A stretch of 56,958 nucleotides of DNA from contig CALIAF010000029.1 in assembly GCA_938041335.1 (NCBI GenBank), positions 1 through 56,958 on the forward strand, given 5' to 3'. Source of the DNA: an uncultured Ulvibacter sp. (GTDB lineage Bacteria; Bacteroidota; Bacteroidia; Flavobacteriales; Flavobacteriaceae). Numbering within the stretch: position 1 is the stretch's first letter; each line of letters starts with the position of its first letter. The notes beneath the pieces were generated by a model that saw only the letters and a program-made list of their open reading frames with translations, had not been told where the DNA came from and did not search any database. Made by a program: the position numbers and the translations under genes. Below are positions 16,846-26,685 of the stretch, piece after piece.

Positions 16846-17274
16846 ATGCAAATAATAGATCAAAACGAAACTCAGCAATTTATCATGGCTGATAAAGGAA
16901 CTAGATTTGGAAATAATATCATAGACACCATCGTCTTTTATTTCCTTATTTTTTTAAGCGCCATGCTCTTTGATGAAGTGTTAGGGATTGTACCAGAAGG
17001 TGGTTCGGGTTGGTTCTTAATATATTTTGTGTTCTTGTATATTATATTCCACACCGGTTTTGAGCATTTTTTCAGTAAAACACCTGGAAAATTTTTGACA
17101 AAAACAACAGTGGTAAATAAAGATGGCAATAAGCCGACTTTTAGTAATCTATTAGGGCGCAATGCAGCTAGACTGATTCCTTTTGATGGGCTATCATTTC
17201 TAATATCTGAAAGAGGATGGCACGATCAATTGTCTAACACGTATGTGATTAAAGATATAAAACAGCAGGAATAA
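16846..17274 (+). CDS. RDD-family membrane protein
   Basis: 142 residues. The RDD hallmarks are the N-terminal Arg in DKGTRFGNNIIDTIVFYFLIF, the SKTPGKFLTKTTVV loop and the C-terminal WHDQLSNTYVI. Two or three hydrophobic helices are visible (about 24-42 and 55-75). RDD proteins sit in the inner membrane, and some act in sodium or pH balance; the role here is unknown. It follows the CxxC protein gene and ends at a strong terminator. Confidence 0.85.
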   Translation: MQIIDQNETQQFIMADKGTRFGNNIIDTIVFYFLIFLSAMLFDEVLGIVPEGGSGWFLIYFVFLYIIFHTGFEHFFSKTPGKFLTKTTVVNKDGNKPTFSNLLGRNAARLIPFDGLSFLISERGWHDQLSNTYVIKDIKQQE

Positions 17275-17292
17275 CCTTAGTTTAATTTATTA

Positions 17293-17340
17293 AAAAACTC
17301 CTTAAACATTTTAATATTAATGTTTAAGGAGTTTTTATTT
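17293..17340. terminator. Long perfect bidirectional terminator
   Basis: An 18-bp perfect stem: AAAAACTCCTTAAACATT (17293-17310), loop TTAATATT, and its exact complement (17319-17336). A and T runs on both sides allow it to work for the RDD gene and, facing it, the helicase gene at 17381. Confidence 0.9.
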
Positions 17341-17380
17341 ACTTCTTTATCTATCCACTTAGACTGTTGCATTCCACTTA

Positions 17381-18943
17381 TTATGAATCTTCTTCAATAG
17401 GAGCATGCCCGTGTATTTCTTCAAACATCGTGTCAAAGTTTTCTCTAAGATAGGAGCGTAGCTTTAAACGATAGTCGTTTTTTAACCAGGTTAAAAAGTT
17501 ATGTGTGCTTTTACTAATACATTTTGAGTAGCGTTCTATCCTAAAATCAATATCATCACCAAGCATTTTTGCCAAGCCTAGCGCGTCAAAGATATCTTCA
17601 CTATTCTCAATACAAATACTAGCGTGTTGATGTATAGAGCGTTCTAGAATAACCTTTGAAGACTCTCCAGACTTTACAGATGCAGTATACGCCTTTTTGA
17701 TATCAAACGAGACGTCCTCAGTTTTTGCAAATTCTGCACGTAAGGCTTCTGGCATTTCATATCTAAAGTAGCTTTCAATCTCATTATCATCAAGTAAGTT
17801 TTCTAGATAATAATTAGGAGACCTAAAGATAGCTTGCCAGTCCAGATCTGCTCCCCAAGGACCAAAACGATGAAAATTGTTTCCTAAATCAATAACATCA
17901 AAGGTACTTTTGCTGTTTAGTATTCTGGAACCACGACCAATCATTTGATAGTATAAGGTCAATGATTTTGTCGCTCTATTTAATATTATTGAACCAACGG
18001 TGGGTTCATCAAAACCAGTAGTTAAAATACTTACAGAAGTTAAGATGGCATCTGGTGTTTCTTTAAACCATTTTAATATTTGTTTTCGCTGTTTTTTAGT
18101 CGCAGTATTATCCAAGTGCATTACTGGGTATCCGGCATGCTTAAAGGCATCATAAACATAAAGAGATGTGTTTATACCATTGTTAAATATCAAGGTTTTT
18201 TTGCCCTTACTACGCTCTTCATATGCTTGCATAAGCTTGCTTAGCATATCACTTGTCGTGTATAAATCTTCAGAAGATTTTACCGTATAATCTCCATTTG
18301 CACCTACTTCTAGTGACGTAAGACCTACATTATAAGAAAAGGTTTGTGCCTGCGCTAAGAATTCATTTTCTATTAATGCTTCTATCGTTTCTCCTACAAT
18401 TAGCTCATCATAGTTATCATTCATAGGGAGTTTAATATTAGAACTTAACGGCGTCGCCGTTACCCCTAGAATAAATGATTTTTCGAAAAATTTAAAAAGC
18501 TTTGTAAACGAGTTATAATGTGCTTCATCAATAATCACAAGACCAACATCAGATATATCAAGCTTCTCATCGTGTAGTCGATTGTTAAGTGTTTCTACCA
18601 TGGCAACAAAACAACTAAAGTCTTGTTGATCATCGAGATTTGCCGTACTATTCACTACCTTATTCACTACACCAAACTCAGTTAACATACCAGAGGTCTG
18701 CTTACAAAGCTCAATACGGTGTGTCATCACTAATACTTTCTTTTTATGATTTTTAAGGTATTGCCTGACAATTTCAGAAAAAATTACGGTCTTACCTCCA
18801 CCTGTAGGTAGCTGATATAATAAATGATAATCCTCACGCTCTTCATCAAATAGCTTGAAGATCTTATCAATTGCGCCTTTTTGATAGCTGTACAGCTCTT
18901 TATCGCTGCGTTTATCTAGTACTGAAATATCAATTTTCTCCAT
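17381..18943 (-). CDS. SF2 DEAD/DEAH-box helicase, SSL2/type III restriction-like
   Basis: 520 residues. Walker A LPTGGGKTVIF (about 43-53), MTHRIELCKQ, DEAH in LVIIDEAHYNSF (about 137-140), GVTATP, a C-terminal helicase domain with TSVSILTTGFDEPTVGSIILNRAT, and the arginine-finger motif QMIGRGSR. The family resembles the helicase subunit of type III restriction enzymes and SSL2/RadD-like repair helicases. No methylase or nuclease partner is adjacent, so this looks like a stand-alone housekeeping helicase, probably for DNA. It is convergent with the RDD gene across the terminator. Confidence 0.88.
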   Translation of the reverse strand: MEKIDISVLDKRSDKELYSYQKGAIDKIFKLFDEEREDYHLLYQLPTGGGKTVIFSEIVRQYLKNHKKKVLVMTHRIELCKQTSGMLTEFGVVNKVVNSTANLDDQQDFSCFVAMVETLNNRLHDEKLDISDVGLVIIDEAHYNSFTKLFKFFEKSFILGVTATPLSSNIKLPMNDNYDELIVGETIEALIENEFLAQAQTFSYNVGLTSLEVGANGDYTVKSSEDLYTTSDMLSKLMQAYEERSKGKKTLIFNNGINTSLYVYDAFKHAGYPVMHLDNTATKKQRKQILKWFKETPDAILTSVSILTTGFDEPTVGSIILNRATKSLTLYYQMIGRGSRILNSKSTFDVIDLGNNFHRFGPWGADLDWQAIFRSPNYYLENLLDDNEIESYFRYEMPEALRAEFAKTEDVSFDIKKAYTASVKSGESSKVILERSIHQHASICIENSEDIFDALGLAKMLGDDIDFRIERYSKCISKSTHNFLTWLKNDYRLKLRSYLRENFDTMFEEIHGHAPIEEDS

Positions 18944-19101
18944 GTATAATGTCTAAAATAAGGCTGCAAATATACGATGAATTAAAGGTTCTATAACAAA
19001 AGTTTTGTTTTATATGAAGAAGAATTTTTTAGGACTTCTAAAATATTAATGGCATCAACCATTAGCATAAACAGTGTATTTTTACAGACAGATATTTAAA
19101 C

Positions 19102-19668
19102 ATGCCAGTACACTCTCATTTTAAAATTTACAAACCCTATGGCTATGTGAGTCAGTTTATGACTAACGATAGGCATGCGAAAAATAAAAAATTCTTAGGA
19201 ACCTTAGGCGATTTCCCAGCAGGAACTATGGCTATAGGGAGACTAGATGAAACCTCTGAAGGGTTGTTATTATTGACTACAGATGGAGCTTATAGCTATC
19301 ATGTAAACAACAGTAATATTGAAAAAGAGTACTATGCCCAAGTAGATGGTTTAATCACAGCTAATGAAATTCAACTTTTAGCAAAAGGACTTTCTATAAG
19401 CATCAATGGATCTTTATATCAAACAAAACCATGTAAAGCACGTATTATTACGACTCCTCTCCTACCTCCAACAAGACAAAAAATTAGAGACGATCGCCAT
19501 GGTCCCACATCTTGGGTTTCAATAACTGTCACTGAAGGTAAGTTTAGGCAAATACGTAAAATGACTGCAGCCGTAGGGTTTCCAACGCTAAGACTAGTGC
19601 GGGTGCGTATTGATAACTTTACAATAGAAGCCATGCAGCCAGGTGATGCATTTGCCATTAACCCATAA
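19102..19668 (+). CDS. Pseudouridine synthase, RluE/RsuA-type
   Basis: An enzyme that isomerises uridine in rRNA (or tRNA) to pseudouridine. The 188-residue protein carries the catalytic loop AIGRLDETSEGLLLLTTDG (Asp49) and the C-terminal GKFRQIRKMTAAVGFPTLRLVRVRI typical of the RsuA/RluB/E/F family. It lacks an N-terminal S4 RNA-binding domain, as RluE does, and has about RluE's length. The exact target base cannot be told from sequence. A terminator overlaps its end. Confidence 0.88.
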   Translation: MPVHSHFKIYKPYGYVSQFMTNDRHAKNKKFLGTLGDFPAGTMAIGRLDETSEGLLLLTTDGAYSYHVNNSNIEKEYYAQVDGLITANEIQLLAKGLSISINGSLYQTKPCKARIITTPLLPPTRQKIRDDRHGPTSWVSITVTEGKFRQIRKMTAAVGFPTLRLVRVRIDNFTIEAMQPGDAFAINP

Positions 19669-19669
19669 A

Positions 19670-19699
19670 AAAACCTTGAGACGATGCTCAAGGTTTTAA
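19670..19699. terminator. Bidirectional terminator hairpin
   Basis: AAAACCTTGAG (19670-19680), loop ACGATG, CTCAAGGTTTT (19687-19697), flanked by A and T runs. It separates the pseudouridine synthase gene from the convergent metalloprotease gene. Confidence 0.85.
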
Positions 19700-19721
19700 A
19701 ATTTCCGAAGTTAAAATGGAC

Positions 19722-22178
19722 CTATTTTGAAGGATCAAGAATCACTTTTATTCTTTCACTCAAATCTTCAAGATGTATTTTACTCATAGTATCGCTAGTA
19801 CTTCTGGCAGCAGACATAGTAGTATTCTGCAACCTTTTTAGCTCAGCCCTAGCAACAGAGCGAATATCACTCTGACTTACATTAACTCGAGTTCCACGAC
19901 TCGAATTACCTTGGTTTTGTGTCATTAAATATGCCAGTCTATCTACATATGCGCGTTGTAAATTTCTTCTGTATGTATCTATACTATTTCCGTTAGAAAG
20001 TTCAGAGAAGATGCCATTACGAAGGTCATCCATCATATTTAATAAAGAATAACTCTGAGCACCTTGAACGGCTTCATTCTCACTCATACGCGCCATTCTA
20101 CCAAAATCTAAAAGGTTATTTAGGGTTCTAACCTGTACACCTCTTAAATCATTTACACTACCGTCAAACTGGATTTTATTAAAAATGTTTTGATCTAATA
20201 ACCATCTCGGCGTTGTAAAAAGTTGCTCGTTTATAAAAAGTAAACTCTCTCGTTGCTTATTTCTATCAACAGCGGTATAAACGGCTCCAGACTGATCATA
20301 GGTTTTATAATACTCATAAACACCGCCTACATTTGCAGCGACGTGCCCCATATATCTATTAAATTGACCCACAACTTGATCGTACATTGTTCCTAAATCG
20401 CTATAGTTTTTACCATCTTCTGCAGTGTACTCTATAAGTTTAGGTACAATTCGCTTGAGATTCATTATTCCATATCTACTTGCTTTTACCGCATCATCAC
20501 CTAAATCTTCTGTTTGCGAACTTGGATCAATAACACCACGTTGCTGTCTCCCAAAACGGTACATAGGATCACCCGCATGTTCTAGAATCCATTGGTCTAA
20601 GATTGGTTTTTCATCTTCTGCACTTTTGTTAAGAATTTCTCTGTAGCCCCAATTGATCGCATATTTATCATAAACACCAATATTAGGCATTAATGCTACA
20701 TCACCATCTCCAGGTTGTGCCACATAATTAAAGCGAGCATAATCCATAATAGAAGGTGCCGTACTATTTTTTGCAGTAAATTCTGGGTCCCGCAGAGAAT
20801 CTACTGGATACGCTACAGAACTCCCCATATTATGAGGTAATCCTAAAGTATGTCCAACCTCGTGAGAAGATACAAAACGTACCAAACGTCCCATAATCTC
20901 GTCTTTAAATTTAACACCTCTTGCTTCTGGATTAATTGCTGCAGTTTGCACAAAATACCAGTTACGCAATAAAGTCATTACATTATGATACCAGTTGATA
21001 TCAGACTCTAAAATCTCTCCACTTCTTGGATCACTCACGTGAGGTCCATTAGCATTGGGGATGGGAGATGCTAAATATCTTACCACAGAATAGCGCACAT
21101 CTTCTGGAGACCATTCTGGATCTTCTTCCACTGTTGGAGGGTCTTTGGCAATAATAGCGTTTTTAAAACCTGCGGCTTCAAAAGCGACTTGCCAATCATT
21201 TATACCTTGCTTAATGTATTTTTTCCATTGTTCTGGAGTCGCTCTATCTACATAATATACAATTTGCTTTTTAGGTTCTACAAGTTCACCACGCATATAA
21301 GCACCACGATCTTCTGGCTTTACCTCTAATCTCCATCTGTCTAAGTAACGTACTGTTTTACTTTCTTGCGCATCCAATCCATAATCTGTTTGTCCTCTTG
21401 CAAACCAACCTACACGTTCATCAAAATAACGACGCTTCATTGGTGTTTCTGGCAGTAAAATCATAGACGTATTCATCTCTACAGTTATAGAGCCCAATGT
21501 TCCGTTGCTAGGTGGTTCTTTAGCATTGTACGTTTTAACGTGTCTCATCTCTATGTTTTCTGGGTAGCTTTTTATACTTTCTACATAAGATCTATTTTTA
21601 TCTACATTAGAAACCTTATAACGCGTTCTATAAAATGACGGAATTCCTAATGCTTTTACATCGCCTTCTAGAAATTCATTTACTTTAATCACCGTAGATG
21701 TAGAGTCTTTACTTATTGTTTCTATATCAAAAGCATATAAAATGGGTTCGAAATTAGAATTTTTAACCGCTTCATGAATAGCCAATGAATCTGCAGCAAA
21801 AACTTGATGTGAAATGATACGAAGTAATACTTTATCATCTTTGCGATCCCAACGTAATACCTGCGTATTTGCTTTACCACCACCAAAACCAAGGTTAGAA
21901 GCAGTTTTTGCAATACGTGACACCATAAGCATTTCTTTATTAAAAAGACTATCTGGAATCTCATAGAAGTAGTCCTTTTTAACTTTGTGTACCGCAAAGA
22001 GACCAGAATCTGTAACCGCATCTTTAGTGATTACTTTACTGTATACCTTCATGGCATCTTTATCTTTTTTCTTAGAAGCTTCTGTAGCTTCTTCTTTACC
22101 TTTTTTCATTCCTTTTTGAGAAGAACAAGCGGTAATCACAAAGCATATAGCAAGCATTGAAAGTAATTTAAACTTCAT
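19722..22178 (-). CDS. Zinc-dependent metalloprotease lipoprotein (DUF5117/DUF5118 type)
   Basis: This 818-residue protein has a lipoprotein signal (LLSMLAICFVITAC). The active site is HEVGHTLGLPH (His439, Glu440, His443, with third ligand His449), the extended HExxHxxGxxH motif of metzincins. A Met-turn candidate follows in APSIMDYARFNY. The regions before it (GLFAVHKVKKDYFYEIPDSL...) match the DUF5118/DUF5117 arrangement of large Bacteroidota secreted proteases. It presumably degrades proteins at the cell surface. No partner genes are in the same transcript. Confidence 0.9.
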   Translation of the reverse strand: MKFKLLSMLAICFVITACSSQKGMKKGKEEATEASKKKDKDAMKVYSKVITKDAVTDSGLFAVHKVKKDYFYEIPDSLFNKEMLMVSRIAKTASNLGFGGGKANTQVLRWDRKDDKVLLRIISHQVFAADSLAIHEAVKNSNFEPILYAFDIETISKDSTSTVIKVNEFLEGDVKALGIPSFYRTRYKVSNVDKNRSYVESIKSYPENIEMRHVKTYNAKEPPSNGTLGSITVEMNTSMILLPETPMKRRYFDERVGWFARGQTDYGLDAQESKTVRYLDRWRLEVKPEDRGAYMRGELVEPKKQIVYYVDRATPEQWKKYIKQGINDWQVAFEAAGFKNAIIAKDPPTVEEDPEWSPEDVRYSVVRYLASPIPNANGPHVSDPRSGEILESDINWYHNVMTLLRNWYFVQTAAINPEARGVKFKDEIMGRLVRFVSSHEVGHTLGLPHNMGSSVAYPVDSLRDPEFTAKNSTAPSIMDYARFNYVAQPGDGDVALMPNIGVYDKYAINWGYREILNKSAEDEKPILDQWILEHAGDPMYRFGRQQRGVIDPSSQTEDLGDDAVKASRYGIMNLKRIVPKLIEYTAEDGKNYSDLGTMYDQVVGQFNRYMGHVAANVGGVYEYYKTYDQSGAVYTAVDRNKQRESLLFINEQLFTTPRWLLDQNIFNKIQFDGSVNDLRGVQVRTLNNLLDFGRMARMSENEAVQGAQSYSLLNMMDDLRNGIFSELSNGNSIDTYRRNLQRAYVDRLAYLMTQNQGNSSRGTRVNVSQSDIRSVARAELKRLQNTTMSAARSTSDTMSKIHLEDLSERIKVILDPSK

Positions 22179-22317
22179 AGTTTTGATTTTTGAATTGAAG
22201 CATCGAAAATAACCAATATTAAGAAGCTTCTATATTTCAAAATGTTAAAACAAATATAAAATGCCCGAAGAAATAATACGCAAAATAGAATAGGTGAAAG
22301 TTAAAAGGAAATAACCT

Positions 22318-23742
22318 CTATTCTGAAAAATGCCGGTCAAGAAAAATGAGCCGCTTTTGAAGCCAAGTAGTCATAAACAGAAGGTCTTCATCACTATGCT
22401 CTTGTTGCCAGACGAGCACTTCTCGCTCAAAAATAAGCCGCTCATTAAACTGGTTAATATGCGCATCAATAGCACCAAACAAGGCTTCATCACTAAAATA
22501 GGATTCTCGTAAATCTCGCCATCGCGTAATGACGCTATTTCTATAGGCATTAGGGTTCTCCTCCCATAATCTAGAGAACAGATTATTAGTAAGAATATCT
22601 GTGGTAATATTCATCTCGCGCCCATCTATAACTGTACCTAAGACTCCATCAAGGTCCCATGGAACGATAAAATATGGACTATCCGCATCATATTTAGCGA
22701 GGTAATAATTCTTTCCTAAGTTATCAGTACCTCTTAAAAGATTAATAAAAAGGTAATAATCTATAAGATTTTGTTCGTTAAAATGCTTGGTATAATTAGC
22801 GGCAAACTCAGCTTTAGTGGCATGGACCACAAAAGCAGTAGTTTTCTGCAGGTTATCAAAGTAATATACATAGGCATCTTCTCCTGGGTATTCTGCTCTA
22901 AAGCCTCCCCAATGTGGCAATGAAGACTTAAACTCTGGAGCTTCTTTAAACTCTGTCGCACCTTTATATTGGGCAGCCTTATAAAGTTCGCCACGCACTA
23001 AGTCTTGCTCCTTTTTCTTTAATTTAAGTAGCTTCCTATCTACTTGATCAATCATAAGATAAACACCTTGATAGGTGTTATTCAAGAAAACTTCTACAAA
23101 CTGCTCCCCTATTCCACTTTTTGCATTTGGCTCTAAATCGGCATAATGTGGTGCATGTATTTTTCGCCATAACTGTTGAGAAAAATTGGCTCTCATTCTT
23201 AATGGCTCATTGTACATGGCATCTAGTACAAAGTCATCATCGCTTCGTAAACCGTTAAACTTTAGGTCTTTTGACTCTTTTGAAGTGGCGTCAGTCCAGA
23301 ATTCAATGTCGTATGATTTCTTCGGAAATGTTAATGAAATATTACCTCTTTGCTCAATACCAATAGTACTCACAAAAGTGGTGTCCTTGTCATAATAACG
23401 AAACTCCGCGGCTATTTTAGGATGATTAACTATACTGTCTAATACTGAAATATGAAGTATTGGAAAAGAAGTAGAATAGACGGTATAAGGGACATCGTGA
23501 TGTGTCACTTTATAGGTTTTCTTTCTTGAAATTTCTGAAGTAGGTATATCTAATGTAAAAGAATCACCAAATGTAATTTCTGACCACTCTCGGGTTTTTG
23601 ATATTTCAGAAGTATTCCATACGATGATGCCATTTGTATTATCAATGACATAGCTGTGTGGTAGCGGCTGATCTTTTAGGGTTTTCTGGCTAGAAGCCAT
23701 CGTGCAGCTTAAGAGTATAAGTACAAAAGCTATATTTTTCAT
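22318..23742 (-). CDS. CotH-family secreted protein (predicted protein-kinase-like fold)
   Basis: 474 residues from the ATG at 23742 (MKNIAFVLILLSCTMASSQ, a signal peptide). CotH family segments: IGIEQRGNISLTFPKKSYDIEFW, DDDFVLDAMYNEPLRMRANFSQQLW, YQGVYLMIDQVDRKLLKL, LLRGTDNLGKNYYLAKY and YFIVPWDLDGVLG. CotH proteins of spores and fungi are atypical secreted kinases, with the WDLDG Asp as a metal ligand; whether this member phosphorylates anything is unknown. The upstream gene ends one base before its start codon, so they form an operon. A longer in-frame start would overlap that gene. Confidence 0.88.
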   Translation of the reverse strand: MKNIAFVLILLSCTMASSQKTLKDQPLPHSYVIDNTNGIIVWNTSEISKTREWSEITFGDSFTLDIPTSEISRKKTYKVTHHDVPYTVYSTSFPILHISVLDSIVNHPKIAAEFRYYDKDTTFVSTIGIEQRGNISLTFPKKSYDIEFWTDATSKESKDLKFNGLRSDDDFVLDAMYNEPLRMRANFSQQLWRKIHAPHYADLEPNAKSGIGEQFVEVFLNNTYQGVYLMIDQVDRKLLKLKKKEQDLVRGELYKAAQYKGATEFKEAPEFKSSLPHWGGFRAEYPGEDAYVYYFDNLQKTTAFVVHATKAEFAANYTKHFNEQNLIDYYLFINLLRGTDNLGKNYYLAKYDADSPYFIVPWDLDGVLGTVIDGREMNITTDILTNNLFSRLWEENPNAYRNSVITRWRDLRESYFSDEALFGAIDAHINQFNERLIFEREVLVWQQEHSDEDLLFMTTWLQKRLIFLDRHFSE

Positions 23743-23743
23743 A

Positions 23744-24403
23744 TTACTCTTTAATAATGATAAAAGTTGCTCGATACCCGGTGAGTAGATTCCATTCTTT
23801 AGCAGAAATGAGTTTCCCTGTATCATCATAAATATGCAACTCTGCCGTGTTAGGCCCGGAATTTCCTTGATTTAATGCTACAAACTCAACTTTATTTGGA
23901 CCTTTATCTAGGGGTAAATCAAAACCCTGAAAACTCCCGTACAAGCTCACATTTGCCCGAACGATATCATCATTTACCAACACCATTATTTGATCGCCAT
24001 CTACTGCTTGATGGTCTCTATAAACCACATTAACATAAGCTCTAGTCACTCTTATTTCGCCAAGATTTTGATCTCGAGCATATTCATTTGATGCCTTTTT
24101 CTCTTTAGAAAAATACTTAGGTGCATCATTTGTTTTATAATCTAGTAAGCCGTCACCTTTTGTTATATCCAATGGTTTAGGGTCTAACTCACCAATGCTT
24201 TTCATACTAAACTTGGGGTCTTTCTCTTCGGTTAATTTAGGTAGATTTATTTTAGGGAATGACGAAGTCGTTGGTGGTGCCGCTTTATCCGGTGTAGGCA
24301 CTTCGGGATCTGCCTCAATTTTAATAACCCTATTAGGTCGCTCTATTTGCGCAAACAAAGCGGTTGATGATACTAAGAGGAAGAAGATAATAAGATGTCT
24401 CAT
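23744..24403 (-). CDS. Conserved secreted protein, partner of the CotH gene
   Basis: 219 residues with a signal peptide (MRHLIIFFLLVSSTALFAQ). A proline-rich linker (about 20-75) precedes a beta-rich domain from about 115 (LGEIRVTRAYVNVVYRDHQ to the C terminus YRATFIIIKE) that looks immunoglobulin-like. I do not recognise a named family. It lies one base upstream of the CotH gene and is first in the two-gene operon, so a functional link is likely. Confidence 0.75.
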   Translation of the reverse strand: MRHLIIFFLLVSSTALFAQIERPNRVIKIEADPEVPTPDKAAPPTTSSFPKINLPKLTEEKDPKFSMKSIGELDPKPLDITKGDGLLDYKTNDAPKYFSKEKKASNEYARDQNLGEIRVTRAYVNVVYRDHQAVDGDQIMVLVNDDIVRANVSLYGSFQGFDLPLDKGPNKVEFVALNQGNSGPNTAELHIYDDTGKLISAKEWNLLTGYRATFIIIKE

Positions 24404-24598
24404 TTCAGTAATTTGTATGTATAAGGTTCAAATCAATAATTGAACCAAACTCTATGTACAACAATAGAGACCATAAAATAGCAATAATGTTGCAAAAGTA
24501 AAGCTATAAGATACTTCAATTAATAAAAATATGTTAATAAATTTGGAATTGTCAATGCTACACCATATAATGGGCTCAGTTAAATATAAAAATATCCT

Positions 24599-25465
24599 AT
24601 GAGACAACTTAAAATCACCAAGCAGGTAACAAACAGAGAGACTAAATCTTTAAATAGTTACCTACAAGATGTAAGTAAAATTGATATGATTACTGCCGAG
24701 GAAGAAGTAGAATTGGCACAACGTATTCGTGAGGGAGATAAAAGAGCCCTTGATAAGTTGACTAGAGCAAATCTACGTTTTGTGATTTCGGTGGCTAAAC
24801 AATACCAAAACCAAGGGCTAAGTCTTCCAGATTTAATTAATGAAGGAAACGTTGGTCTTGTTAAAGCTGCAAAGCGTTTTGATGAAACTCGTGGTTTTAA
24901 ATTTATTTCTTACGCAGTTTGGTGGATTAGACAATCTATATTACAAGCAATCGCAGAGCAATCTAGAATTGTACGTTTACCACTTAACAAGATTGGAGAC
25001 ATAAATAAAGTAAAGAAAGCGAGCATACACTTACAACAAGTGTACGAGCGCGTGCCTACAGCACAAGAGATTGCAAACGAACTTGACATTACAGTATCAA
25101 GCGTGAAGTCTTCTATGAAAAATAGTAACCGTAGTATTTCTATGGATGCACCATTTCAAGAAGGTGAAAACGATAATAACTTATATGATGTAATTAGTTC
25201 TGGTGAATCTCCTAATCCAGATAATGGATTAATGCAAGAATCATTAAAGACAGAAATTGACAGGGCACTTGATACGCTATCTCAAAGAGAAGCAGATGTG
25301 GTAAAACTTAATTTTGGTCTCTCTGGAAATCCAGTGATGACATTGCAAGAAATAGGTGACACCTTTGATTTATCTAGAGAAAGGGTTCGTCAAATACGTG
25401 AAAAAGCGATTCGTAGATTACGTCACGAGTCTAAAAGTCATATCTTGATGAAATATCTAGGATAA
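24599..25465 (+). CDS. rpoD: Primary RNA polymerase sigma factor (sigma-70, RpoD/SigA)
   Basis: 288 residues, the short group 1-like form usual for Bacteroidota (no long region 1.1). Region 1.2/2 begins [21 protein letters not shown]; region 2 carries [28 protein letters not shown] and [14 protein letters not shown]. Region 3 starts near 128, and region 4 has [17 protein letters not shown] plus the helix-turn-helix [18 protein letters not shown]. This sigma should read the TTG/TAnnTTTG promoters seen in the window. It is transcribed alone with a terminator 25 bases after the stop. Confidence 0.96.
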   Translation: MRQLKITKQVTNRETKSLNSYLQDVSKIDMITAEEEVELAQRIREGDKRALDKLTRANLRFVISVAKQYQNQGLSLPDLINEGNVGLVKAAKRFDETRGFKFISYAVWWIRQSILQAIAEQSRIVRLPLNKIGDINKVKKASIHLQQVYERVPTAQEIANELDITVSSVKSSMKNSNRSISMDAPFQEGENDNNLYDVISSGESPNPDNGLMQESLKTEIDRALDTLSQREADVVKLNFGLSGNPVMTLQEIGDTFDLSRERVRQIREKAIRRLRHESKSHILMKYLG

Positions 25466-25489
25466 CATTTAGTTCTTTAAAAACTATTA

Positions 25490-25521
25490 AAACGGAAGCA
25501 AGCAATTGTTTCCGTTTTTTT
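25490..25521 (+). terminator. Rho-independent terminator of rpoD
   Basis: AAACGGAA (25490-25497), 12-base loop, TTCCGTTT (25510-25517), T-run. It closes the sigma factor gene. Confidence 0.85.
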
Positions 25522-25670
25522 ATGCACCGTTTTAGTCATAGATATGCCAATGTGTTAAAAAGTTAATTGTGATATTATTAGCTATCATTTAACATAACTA
25601 TAATAGATACGCTAAAATAAATAGAAGAACTTTGAACTATTAATACTAACAAACCATAAAACTTAGAATT

Positions 25671-26531
25671 ATGAAAAAATTTGCAGTACTATCTGTACTA
25701 TCCTTAGCAATTTTGACCGCTTCTTGTGTGTCAAAAAAAAAGTACGTGGAACTAGAAAGCCAGTACAATGAAACCGTATCTACACTGAGCAAAAGCCAGT
25801 TAGAAAATGAACGCCTAGAATCAAGGCTTAGCGATATTGATGAAAAAGTAGACACCTACTATAATAGGATTCAATCACTATCAGATAGCAATACCTCGCT
25901 AGAACAGATAAGCAGAAGTCGTTACCAAAAGATGGGCAACGTTGTCCTTTCTGAAAATGATAGGGATAAAATGAAAGCCGCATTAGCTCGTGTAGATCAA
26001 AACAAGCTACGCAATGCCAAAACACTTCAAGACTCTATGAACCTTATCGTATCTCACAACCTAAAAGCTGGATTGAGTGAAGATATGATGACCAATAATG
26101 ATGATATTGACATTACAATAGATGAAACTGTCGTAATGATTACAATCTCAGATAAGATGTTATTTAACTCTGGTAGTTATAAGATCAGTTCTAAGGCAAA
26201 TCCACTCTTAGAAAAACTAGCAGCACTAATTAACAGCGAACCGGCATTAGAAGTAATGGTAGAAGGTCACACCGACTCGCAAACCGTAAAAAAAGGTGCA
26301 AGTATAAAAGATAACTGGGACTTGAGTGTTGAGCGCTCTACGGCTGTAATTAGAAAATTACAAGACGTGTATAATGTGGCTCCCGAAAAATTAATTGCAG
26401 CTGGACGTAGCAGTTATCAGCCACTTACAGAAAATGAGACAAAAGAAGGTAGATCTAAAAACAGAAGAACACGTATTGTAATTCTGCCTAACCTTGACAA
26501 GTTTCTAGCACTATTAGCTGACAAAGGGTAA
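25671..26531 (+). CDS. OmpA-family peptidoglycan-binding lipoprotein
   Basis: 286 residues with lipoprotein signal (LSLAILTASC, Cys19). A coiled coil of about 25-80 (YVELESQYNETVSTLSKSQ) is followed by the OmpA C-terminal domain (about 150-275): MLFNSGSYKISSKANPLLEKLA, VEGHTDS, LSVERSTAVIRKLQ and the peptidoglycan-contacting NRRTRIVIL. It should tether the outer membrane to the cell wall. It is transcribed alone. Confidence 0.92.
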   Translation: MKKFAVLSVLSLAILTASCVSKKKYVELESQYNETVSTLSKSQLENERLESRLSDIDEKVDTYYNRIQSLSDSNTSLEQISRSRYQKMGNVVLSENDRDKMKAALARVDQNKLRNAKTLQDSMNLIVSHNLKAGLSEDMMTNNDDIDITIDETVVMITISDKMLFNSGSYKISSKANPLLEKLAALINSEPALEVMVEGHTDSQTVKKGASIKDNWDLSVERSTAVIRKLQDVYNVAPEKLIAAGRSSYQPLTENETKEGRSKNRRTRIVILPNLDKFLALLADKG

Positions 26532-26557
26532 TTGATTAAGTTAAGTTTAGAATGAGA

Positions 26558-26587
26558 AAAGCACCTATAAATAAGGTGCTTTTTTTA
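26558..26587 (+). terminator. Rho-independent terminator
   Basis: AAAGCACCT (26558-26566), 7-base loop, AGGTGCTTT (26574-26582), then TTTT. It closes the OmpA-family gene. Confidence 0.85.
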
Positions 26588-26685
26588 TACAGAAATAGTA
26601 ATAGAAATCACATTCGTCAGAAAATTCATATACCGCTATCTACTTTTAAAGTTTTAATCTACTTCCTTTAATTAACACTAATCCT

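Noticed and set aside
17381-18943. Type III restriction system
   Set aside because: The helicase resembles the Res subunit in its motor, but no nuclease domain or modification subunit is adjacent.
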